NCBI GenBank assembly: GCA_025462805.1
Contig: JAOAPJ010000158.1
Span: 1-5,740 of the forward strand
Length of the DNA: 5,740 bases
Source: Acidobacteriaceae bacterium
Lineage (GTDB): Bacteria; Acidobacteriota; Terriglobia; Terriglobales; Acidobacteriaceae
Reading direction: 5' to 3'
The notes under the pieces were generated by a model. The model saw only the letters and a list, made by a program, of their open reading frames with translations, searched no databases and was not told the DNA's origin. Shown here in pieces: positions 1-4,517 of the stretch. Each line of letters opens with the position of its first letter. Positions within the stretch are counted from its first letter, which is position 1. The position numbers and the translations under genes were made by a program.

Positions 1-431
1 TGCAGCCACCCTACTCGCCGATCGATCGCCGGGTGGAAGCCGAGATCCTGCCCTGGTGCCAGCAGCATGGCATAGGAGTGATCAACTACTCTCCGATGGC
101 GTCTGGTCTGTTGACGGGCAAGATGACTGCAGACCGCATCGCGAGGATGCCCCAGGATGACTGGCGGCGACGCAATGTGCAGTTCCAGTCCCCAAAGCTG
201 GAACAGAACCTTGCCCTGGTGGAGGAACTGCGCAAAATCGGCGAACGCCATGGCGTAGAGCCAGGCGTGGTAGCGGTGGCCTACACACTACACCACCCAG
301 CCGTCACCGCCGCTATCGTAGGGGCCCGCAGACCTGAGCAGGTGGACGGCACTATCGCCGCGGCGCGATTCAGCTTGAGTGAGGGCGAGTACCGCCAGCT
401 GCATGACTTTATCCAGACGCGGCTGCAGTAG
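1..431 (+). CDS. Aldo/keto reductase, C-terminal part (5' end outside window)
   Basis: This is the C-terminal portion of an NAD(P)H-dependent aldo/keto reductase, a cytosolic TIM-barrel oxidoreductase that interconverts carbonyls and alcohols. The frame is open from base 3 with no start in the window, so the GTG at 33 is internal rather than a true start. The first residues read QPPYSPIDRRVEAEILPWC, followed by GIGVINYSPMASGLLTGKM. That is the usual strand-7 region of AKRs, with the conserved YSP...GLLTGK stretch. Near the end lies VGARRPEQVDGTI, the typical C-terminal AKR segment that contacts the cofactor's 2'-phosphate/adenosine region. The catalytic Asp-Tyr-Lys-His residues lie upstream and cannot be checked. 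The gene ends with TAG at 429-431 and is followed directly by a strong hairpin terminator. The subfamily looks like the AKR11/13-type bacterial 'general stress' reductases; the substrate cannot be assigned. Confidence 0.93.
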   Translation, partial: QPPYSPIDRRVEAEILPWCQQHGIGVINYSPMASGLLTGKMTADRIARMPQDDWRRRNVQFQSPKLEQNLALVEELRKIGERHGVEPGVVAVAYTLHHPAVTAAIVGARRPEQVDGTIAAARFSLSEGEYRQLHDFIQTRLQ

Positions 432-451
432 CATCGAGTAAAGCAGAAGGA

Positions 452-496
452 GCCAAACACAAAGAGCCTGCCGGGGGCAGGCTCTTTGTGTTTGGC
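452..496. terminator. Bidirectional intrinsic terminator, 21-bp perfect stem
   Basis: Bases 452-472 and 476-496 are exact reverse complements (21 bp) around a 3-nt GGG loop. The inner part is GC-rich (GAGCCTGCC/GGCAGGCTC). The outer part is A-rich on the 5' side and T-rich on the 3' side (CTTTGTGTTT), so each strand has a GC stem followed by a U-rich tract. It lies between the convergent aldo/keto reductase (stop at 431) and the membrane-anchored gene ending at 505, and fits a shared terminator for both. Confidence 0.92.
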
Positions 497-504
497 AAAG
501 TTGC

Positions 505-1026
505 TTACATCGCCTGAAGGTACCGGGGGAAGAGCTGGCCGGCGCTGTCCTGGAAGAGCGTAGTGAGCCGGGCGAGCATGTCACTGTAGATTGCGGTGGC
601 ACGGTGTGCATTCACCGAGGCACCTACTGTCGTGTGCGAGAGCGCATACTTGGTCAGCGCCATGAGCACGCACATCCGGATCTGGAAGGCGTCGCTGCGC
701 AGACCCTCGATCAGTGTCTCGTCTACGTCCGTCCCGTGCTCGGCTGCGTAATCGGCGAGTTGCAGCAGGAGGGGCGCATTGCAGTACATAGCCCAGAGAC
801 CGCGCGCACCGTCGATCCGCTTCCAGATGTCAGACGGTGTGGCATTGATGCCTCCACGGTAGAGATACCGCTCGGAAACCTCATCCAGTCCCCAGTCGTT
901 GGCCCGCAGTTCCGAGACGATCTGCTCCCAGGTGCGTTGCTTACGCTTCGACTGCTGATAGCGCCAGAGACCCACCAGAACCAGGAGGGAGACGGCGAGC
1001 AGTATCTGAAATAGCGAGAACGTCAT
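505..1026 (-). CDS. Single-helix membrane-anchored protein of unknown function
   Basis: I do not recognise this 173-residue protein as a named family. Residues about 5-21 (LFQILLAVSLLVLVGLW) form one hydrophobic helix. They are followed at once by RYQQSKRKQR, a cluster of positive charge that predicts an N-out/C-in topology with the bulk of the protein in the cytoplasm. The soluble part is rich in amphipathic helices (for example QLADYAAEH, ETLIEGLRSDAFQIRMCVLMALTKYAL). It has no catalytic signature I can see and no cysteine pair arrangement. The ATG at 1026 overlaps the stop of the upstream seven-helix gene (ATGA, 1023-1026), so the two are almost certainly co-transcribed and translationally coupled. 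This is the last gene of the minus-strand group and ends just before the bidirectional hairpin at 452-496. An alpha-helical scaffold or accessory subunit for the seven-helix protein is possible but is inference. Confidence 0.85.
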   Translation of the reverse strand: MTFSLFQILLAVSLLVLVGLWRYQQSKRKQRTWEQIVSELRANDWGLDEVSERYLYRGGINATPSDIWKRIDGARGLWAMYCNAPLLLQLADYAAEHGTDVDETLIEGLRSDAFQIRMCVLMALTKYALSHTTVGASVNAHRATAIYSDMLARLTTLFQDSAGQLFPRYLQAM

Positions 1027-1802
1027 CTGCGATCAGAGCCTCGAGTAACAACTAAACGAGTACGTTTAGCCGACTGCGCTATTGTTACCAGAACTTCCTG
1101 CATTTGGGGAGTGAAATCTTTGCGCGGTGCTTCATTTCGGGAAAACGCCCAGATCCAAAACAGCAGCGTAGCCAGGTAGGCACCGGACTGGAATTCATTA
1201 AGTGCCGCCCGATGAAGGAGATACTCCGCACCGGGAGGGGTATGGCTGTTGGAGAGTTGAACGAGCAGGGAAGCGGCACCGAAGAAAGCGAATCCAGAGG
1301 CAAGCTGCAGCACATGATTTCTCCAGCCAATGCCTAGTAACTGTGCAAAGCCCGCCAGTACACCGAAGAGCACAATTTTGAGGATGGCCAGAACCAGAGT
1401 TATACGGGTCAGGGAGTCCAGTGTCGCGATCAGGCTGATTCGCGGAGAGAAACTGGCCGCGATGAGCACGCCGGCCAGCAGGCCGACGACGGCGAGCCGC
1501 TTGCCCGGGAGGCTGACGCCACCCTTTGCTCGGCGGAACACGTTCTGTGCAATCTCCCAGAGAATAAAGAGTTGCAGGATGTAGTCCAGGACGGTGACCA
1601 CAAAATAGAACTGCCGGTAGAGGTCAGGACGGTGGCTATTGAGTAGGATCGCGCTGGGGTCCTCAATGAGATTGAGGCAGAGGTAGACCAGAAAAATGGG
1701 GTAGGAACGGGAGAGCCCCCGCCGCACGATGATACCCGCCAGTACAGCCTGCATGAGGATGACGGCGGTAGCGAGTACATTCGTGAAGGTTTGGGTTGGC
1801 AT
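1023..1802 (-). CDS. Seven-helix integral membrane protein, function unknown
   Basis: This 259-residue polytopic membrane protein has about seven hydrophobic segments, at roughly residues 6-26, 34-54, 65-89, 103-118, 131-155, 164-184 and 206-221, and a basic cytoplasmic tail (KDFTPQMQEV...RLVVTRGSDRR). Charged residues in or near the helices include E47, D48, D73 and E83. The WRN...QLASGFAFFGAASLL segment around helix 6 resembles a family of uncharacterised seven-helix proteins I associate with Acidobacteria; this is recall, not a search. No kinase, transporter or rhodopsin-type lysine signature is evident. The stop overlaps the next gene's start by ATGA. The start at 1802 has only a weak GAAGAG ribosome-binding match, 2 nt upstream and inside an inverted repeat. 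A shifted-frame ORF reaching ATG 1834 is a shadow, because this frame carries the coherent hydrophobic pattern. The secreted repeat gene lies 126 bp upstream on the same strand. Confidence 0.88.
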   Translation of the reverse strand: MPTQTFTNVLATAVILMQAVLAGIIVRRGLSRSYPIFLVYLCLNLIEDPSAILLNSHRPDLYRQFYFVVTVLDYILQLFILWEIAQNVFRRAKGGVSLPGKRLAVVGLLAGVLIAASFSPRISLIATLDSLTRITLVLAILKIVLFGVLAGFAQLLGIGWRNHVLQLASGFAFFGAASLLVQLSNSHTPPGAEYLLHRAALNEFQSGAYLATLLFWIWAFSRNEAPRKDFTPQMQEVLVTIAQSAKRTRLVVTRGSDRR

Positions 1803-1803
1803 G

Positions 1804-1832
1804 GCTCTTCGCCGATTGTTCTAGCGAAGAGC
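1804..1832 (-). promoter_or_regulatory. Inverted repeat covering the ribosome-binding region of the seven-helix gene
   Basis: GCTCTTCGC (1804-1812) and GCGAAGAGC (1824-1832) are perfect 9-bp inverted arms separated by 11 nt. In the minus-strand mRNA the 3' arm contains the only Shine-Dalgarno-like sequence (GAAGAG) and ends one base before the ATG at 1802. Folded, it would hide the ribosome-binding site. It could instead be a protein operator. It is followed by no U-tract, so it is not a terminator. Confidence 0.5.
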
Positions 1833-1928
1833 ATACGCTAAGTTGTTCTCCGAGAGGACTACAGAGACGTAGGTGCGCTGGTACAGCTTTTGGGTAGCGG
1901 ACGGCGGGTAAGGCGGCCGAATCAAAAA

Positions 1929-2321
1929 CTAGACTGCGGCCAGCTTAGTCGGATAAGGGATGCCGGGGCTGAGCTTGGTCGGGTAGGGAATGCCGGGGCT
2001 CAGCTTCGTGGGATAAGGAATACCGGGGCTGAAGGCAGCCAACTTGGTCGGGTAGGGAATGCCGGGGCTGAGCTTGGTCGGGTACGGAATGCCAGGGCTT
2101 AGCTTTGTGGGATAAGGAATACCGGGGCTGAAGGCAGCCAGCTTGGTCGGGTAAGGAATGCCGGGGCTTAGCTTTGTGGGGTATGGGATACCGGGGCTGA
2201 ATTTGGTCTGCGCCGTGGTCTGGGAGGAAACCGGGACGTTGCTGGCGACTGATACTTTTGCGTTAGCAATGCAGGGTACTACCAGGGTGGCGAGCAAAAT
2301 CGCAGACGACAGCAGCTTCAT
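1929..2321 (-). CDS. Secreted protein of eight tandem decapeptide repeats ([F/L]SPGIPYPTK)
   Basis: This 130-residue protein belongs to no family I recognise. Residues 1-21 form a classic Sec signal peptide: K2, a hydrophobic core at 3-15, and an ANA cleavage site at 19-21, so the product is exported. After a short Ser/Thr/Val-rich spacer (22-40) come eight decapeptides at 41-50, 51-60, 64-73, 74-83, 84-93, 97-106, 107-116 and 117-126. LAA tripeptides interrupt them at 61-63 and 94-96, and LAAV ends the protein. The pattern is F-L-LAA, F-L-L-LAA, F-L-L-LAAV. Each repeat has three prolines, one tyrosine and one lysine. The full precursor contains no Asp, Glu, Arg, His or Trp, so the mature form is strongly basic (ten Lys). 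The ATG at 2321 has GGGAG 9 nt upstream. The Lys-Phe/Lys-Leu junctions would allow release of decapeptides by a Lys-specific protease, but an intact proline-rich surface or structural protein is equally possible. C17 is not in a good lipobox (VVPC). Confidence 0.88.
   Translation of the reverse strand: MKLLSSAILLATLVVPCIANAKVSVASNVPVSSQTTAQTKFSPGIPYPTKLSPGIPYPTKLAAFSPGIPYPTKLSPGIPYPTKLSPGIPYPTKLAAFSPGIPYPTKLSPGIPYPTKLSPGIPYPTKLAAV
1944..2201 (-). repeat. 30-bp coding tandem repeat, eight copies in nested 99-bp units
   Basis: Eight 30-bp copies lie at 2201-2172, 2171-2142, 2132-2103, 2102-2073, 2072-2043, 2033-2004, 2003-1974 and 1973-1944, with 9-bp LAA codons at 2141-2133 and 2042-2034. The three F-type copies use GGT for Gly and CCC before Thr. 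The five L-type copies use GGC and CCG. The array therefore grew by duplicating a 99-bp F-L-L-LAA unit; the first unit has lost, or never gained, one L copy. All other differences between copies are synonymous. Confidence 0.95.
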
Positions 2322-2617
2322 GGCAAGGGTCTCCCAGGGTCTCGGACTACACGCGGCGTAAGGCCTGCGTACTTCGTACCTTAGCCAAGGCTCCGGAAGG
2401 TTGCTACAACTTTGGTGGAATTTAGTGTTTAGACGATGGGTAATATTACTAATGTACTGGTTTGCTCCCCGAGAGGCCTACTTGCACGTCATCCGAAAAG
2501 CGCCCCATGGTGTCATTCCGTCACTTAGGCGGTCTCTGTCGGATTCTTCCCGGACCGGCCGCTCTCTACTCTCTTCGTGGGATGTCCGGCCGACGGGCTG
2601 GGGACTAGAGTGAGCCA
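2322..2617. other. Divergent intergenic region between the secreted repeat gene and the PilZ gene
   Basis: This 296-bp stretch separates genes that point away from each other, so it should hold both promoters. An AT-rich patch at about 2400-2465 stands out from the GC-rich surroundings and includes the perfect 10-bp palindrome GTAATATTAC (2440-2449). On the repeat-gene side AGGGTCTC occurs twice 10 bp apart (2326-2333, 2336-2343). On the PilZ side CGGCCG at 2556-2561 and 2587-2592 could pair across a 25-nt loop in the leader. I see no -35/-10 pair good enough to call. A 70-codon reading frame from TTG 2401 to 2613 has no ribosome-binding site and no recognisable content. Confidence 0.6.
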
Positions 2618-2956
2618 ATGACCTCCGCACTTTCAACCCAGGCAAATGCGGATGCGCCGGTCGAACTGAGAAACGCCGTCCGCTTTCCGCTTCGGATTCC
2701 GTTGCGGCTCTTCACTGCCGCCGGTGAAATCGCTGCGGTCACGGAGAATATCTCCGCAACCGGGGTGGCCTTTACTTTGCCTCGCCCGCTTGAAGTGCAG
2801 ACGCAGGTCCGTTTTACGATGAAGATGCCGGCTGAGGCCATGGGGACCCCGACGGATGTTGTGGTTCACTGCACCGGCCGTGTGGTACGCTGCAACACCA
2901 GCGAGACGTGCTGGCGTGCCGCAGCAGTTATCGACGAATATTACTTCAGTCAGTAG
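2618..2956 (+). CDS. PilZ-domain protein (putative c-di-GMP receptor)
   Basis: This small 112-residue cytosolic protein consists of a single PilZ domain, the beta-barrel fold that binds the second messenger cyclic di-GMP and passes the signal to a partner by protein contact. The two ligand-binding motifs are visible: R18-x-x-x-R22 (RNAVR) at the start of the barrel and N44-x-S46-x-x-G49 (NISATG), matching RxxxR and [D/N]xSxxG. The length is normal for a stand-alone PilZ protein. ATG 2618 is preceded by AGAG 7 nt upstream (2607-2610). The LuxR-type regulator starts 7 nt after the stop and its own AGAG motif overlaps that stop, so the two form an operon. The regulator could be its partner in responding to c-di-GMP; no DGC/PDE (GGDEF/EAL) gene is in the window. 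Confidence 0.88.
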   Translation: MTSALSTQANADAPVELRNAVRFPLRIPLRLFTAAGEIAAVTENISATGVAFTLPRPLEVQTQVRFTMKMPAEAMGTPTDVVVHCTGRVVRCNTSETCWRAAAVIDEYYFSQ

Positions 2957-2963
2957 AGTTGTT

Positions 2964-3770
2964 ATGAGCACAGCCAAGCCCGACATGCTGGACGAATCGA
3001 TCGCCGAGGAATCCGTCTCATCCGGCTCTCACGCAGAGCCGAACCTCATTCGCGTCATCCTCGCGGACTCGCAGGCTATCTACCGCGTTGGCATGCGCAA
3101 GATCTTTGCATTGGAAGACGACATCCGCGTCGTGGCCCAGGTGGACAACCTGACCAATCTCGATGCCGCGATTCAGCGCTTCCCGACCGATCTGGTCATC
3201 CTCGAGGGCGGACTGATCTCAGGGACGACGGATGCGATTCCCGCCATTGTGCGCCGCAACCCGCAGGTGAAGATCATCATCCAGGCGGTCTCGACGGACG
3301 AGCAGAACACGGTGGAACTCTACCGGCGTGGAGTGCGGGGTATTATTCCGCGGTCGATCTCGCCGGACCTTCTAGTAAAGTGCGTCCGCAAGATCGCGCA
3401 GGGCGAGACCTGGATCGATAATCAGTCGGTGAACTGGGTCATTGAGGCCTACCGCTCGCAGGCGACTGCTCTGACCAGTCCTAAGAGCCAGCCGCGGCTC
3501 TCTCCCAAGGAGATGGCGATCATCACCTGCATTACGCAGGGCAAGCGCAACAAGGAGATCGCCTACCAGCTCGGCACGACCGAGCAGGTAATCAAGAACT
3601 ACCTGCGCAAGATCTACGACAAGCTCGGTGTTTCCGACCGGCTCGAGCTTGCTCTTTACTGTCTGCATCATCAGCTGCACAAGAAGTTCTCTGACGGGTC
3701 GGTCAACCCAGACGGCGGCGACGCGGTGCTGGCCCCCATGCCGGCGCAAGCGGTCCAGGCGGAGAAGTAA
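2964..3770 (+). CDS. LuxR/NarL-type regulator with degenerate receiver domain
   Basis: This 268-residue DNA-binding regulator has a disordered N-terminal extension (1-27), a receiver-like domain (about 28-146) and a C-terminal LuxR helix-turn-helix (about 177-236: RLSPKEMAIITCITQGKRNKEIA... IKNYLRKIYDKLGVSDR). The receiver fold is clear (LIRVILADSQAIYRVGMRKIF), but the active site is altered. The usual acidic pair is D35-S36. The phospho-acceptor Asp is Glu at position 81 (DLVILE, aligned to DLILLD of NarL). The conserved Lys is Arg (IIPR130S). Phosphorylation is therefore unlikely, and Glu may mimic a permanently active state. The frame is open back to ATG 2856 inside the PilZ gene, but ATG 2964 is preferred: AGAG lies 5 nt upstream and the extra 36 residues are the PilZ gene read in another frame. 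A proline/alanine-rich tail (243-268) ends the protein. Confidence 0.9.
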   Translation: MSTAKPDMLDESIAEESVSSGSHAEPNLIRVILADSQAIYRVGMRKIFALEDDIRVVAQVDNLTNLDAAIQRFPTDLVILEGGLISGTTDAIPAIVRRNPQVKIIIQAVSTDEQNTVELYRRGVRGIIPRSISPDLLVKCVRKIAQGETWIDNQSVNWVIEAYRSQATALTSPKSQPRLSPKEMAIITCITQGKRNKEIAYQLGTTEQVIKNYLRKIYDKLGVSDRLELALYCLHHQLHKKFSDGSVNPDGGDAVLAPMPAQAVQAEK

Positions 3771-3794
3771 GCGCCAACGACTGACCTTGAAAAC

Positions 3795-3822
3795 GAAGCG
3801 GGAGGCCCAGGCCTTCCGCTTC
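3795..3822. terminator. Hairpin terminator between convergent regulators
   Basis: Bases 3795-3807 pair with 3810-3822 over 13 positions, including one G-U pair (GAAGCGGGAGGCC against GGCCTTCCGCTTC). The loop is effectively 4 nt. On the minus strand the stem is followed by GTTTTC, a fair U-tract, so it suits the MarR gene best. On the plus strand only TTGCATC follows. It sits between the stops of the LuxR-type regulator (3770) and the MarR gene (3854). Confidence 0.75.
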
Positions 3823-3853
3823 TTGCATCTCGATCCTCTGCAATTCTCCAGCG

Positions 3854-4441
3854 TCAGCCAGCGCGCGAGGTCGGCAGGCCGCGACTCTCCGGCAACTCTT
3901 GAACGTTGCCCTGATCTGCTGTGCGGTCGGTGAGCCGCGTTTCTTCGAGGAGCTCGATTAACTGCTCCAGCCGCTGCTGCGGCATGTGCTCGAATAGGGC
4001 GCGGACACGCGTGTCCAGATGCGGAGCTATGGAATGGAGAAGGGCTGCGCCCGCATCTGTGATCTCTGTCAGAACCACTCGGCGGTCGCGCGCATCACGG
4101 TGGCGGCGAACGAGGCCCTGCCTGGCCAAACGGTCCAGAAGCCGGGTAATGTCCGGGTCTGCGCTGATCAGCCGATTGCCCAGGCCAGAGCAGGTGAGGC
4201 CGCCCGGTTCTCCGTTCTGCAGGATGCGCAGCGCGTTGAATTGGGTGGAGGTAAGGCCGAAAGTGCGCAAAAGCAGATGAATCTCGCGACGGAGCTGATC
4301 GGTGGTTCGCTCCAGTTCCAAAAGCGCAAGCTCTGGCAGCCTCTCATTCGGTAGCGCAGCCCTTTGCTCGCACCTCAACACGCTTCCCATATCGTCCCCC
4401 AACTCTGTCTCGAATGCACGGTGTTGTTGCGCACGCACCAT
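3854..4441 (-). CDS. MarR-family transcriptional regulator
   Basis: This 195-residue winged helix-turn-helix regulator is usually a dimeric repressor released by a small ligand. Helices for dimerisation flank the DNA-binding core. The core comprises LTSTQFNALRILQ (63-75), the recognition region LGNRLISADPDITRLLDRLARQGLV (87-111), and the wing with the family signature RDARDRRVV (115-123), followed by LTEITDAGAALL. ATG 4441 is chosen as the start because GGAG lies exactly 6 nt upstream (4448-4451). The in-frame TTG at 4453 overlaps that Shine-Dalgarno sequence and is unlikely. The N-terminal 30 residues and the tail after about 175 (DRTADQGNVQELPESRGLP) are longer than a minimal MarR protein of about 140-150 residues. 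The gene is divergent from the MFS transporter with 76 bp between starts, the standard layout for a repressor of an adjacent transporter. The ligand is unknown. Confidence 0.92.
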   Translation of the reverse strand: MVRAQQHRAFETELGDDMGSVLRCEQRAALPNERLPELALLELERTTDQLRREIHLLLRTFGLTSTQFNALRILQNGEPGGLTCSGLGNRLISADPDITRLLDRLARQGLVRRHRDARDRRVVLTEITDAGAALLHSIAPHLDTRVRALFEHMPQQRLEQLIELLEETRLTDRTADQGNVQELPESRGLPTSRAG

Positions 4442-4447
4442 GTCCCA

Positions 4448-4451
4448 CTCC
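4448..4451 (-). promoter_or_regulatory. Shine-Dalgarno site fixing the MarR start at 4441
   Basis: GGAG on the minus strand with a 6-nt spacer (TGGGAC) to ATG 4441. It overlaps the alternative in-frame TTG codon at 4453-4451, which argues against that longer start. Confidence 0.75.
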
Positions 4452-4459
4452 AATAAGGG

Positions 4460-4470
4460 AACGCGACGTT
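4460..4470. promoter_or_regulatory. Candidate MarR operator, AACG-CGA-CGTT
   Basis: An interrupted palindrome (AACG, 3-nt CGA, CGTT) lies midway in the 76-bp region between the divergent MarR and MFS starts. MarR proteins commonly bind short inverted repeats in such regions and repress both genes. The arms are only 4 bp, so chance occurrence is quite possible. A second weak inverted repeat, GCTGC/GCAGC (4495-4499, 4507-4511), lies just before the transporter start. Confidence 0.3.
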
Positions 4471-4517
4471 GCAGAACTGGATCTCCATTTTGCTGCTGCT
4501 ATGCTTGCAGCTGATTC

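Noticed and set aside
604..1014. Plus-strand frame opposite the membrane-anchored gene
   Set aside because: The minus-strand gene has a transmembrane helix, an ATGA-coupled start and a terminator in the right place; the plus frame has none of these.
1890..2102. Plus-strand frame encoding a GRVGNAGAEL-type repeat
   Set aside because: It is the antisense reading of the decapeptide array, lacks a ribosome-binding site and signal peptide, and does not show synonymous-only variation.
1944..2201. Regular 30-bp repeats that could suggest a CRISPR array
   Set aside because: The copies abut or are separated by 9 bp only, there are no unique spacers, and the whole array is in frame within a signal-peptide-bearing protein.
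2401..2613. 70-codon plus-strand frame upstream of PilZ
   Set aside because: TTG start without a ribosome-binding site, unremarkable Arg/Ser/Trp-rich content, and location in an AT-rich probable promoter region.
2856..2963. Longer N-terminus for the LuxR-type regulator
   Set aside because: These 36 codons lie wholly or nearly inside the PilZ gene in another frame and show no homology-like content; ATG 2964 has an AGAG motif at 5 nt.
3921..4354. Plus-strand frames across the MarR gene
   Set aside because: They are antisense shadows, Arg/Ser-rich and without recognisable domains, while the minus strand encodes a complete MarR domain.
4442..4453. TTG start giving four extra residues to MarR
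   Set aside because: The TTG overlaps the GGAG Shine-Dalgarno sequence that is ideally spaced for ATG 4441.
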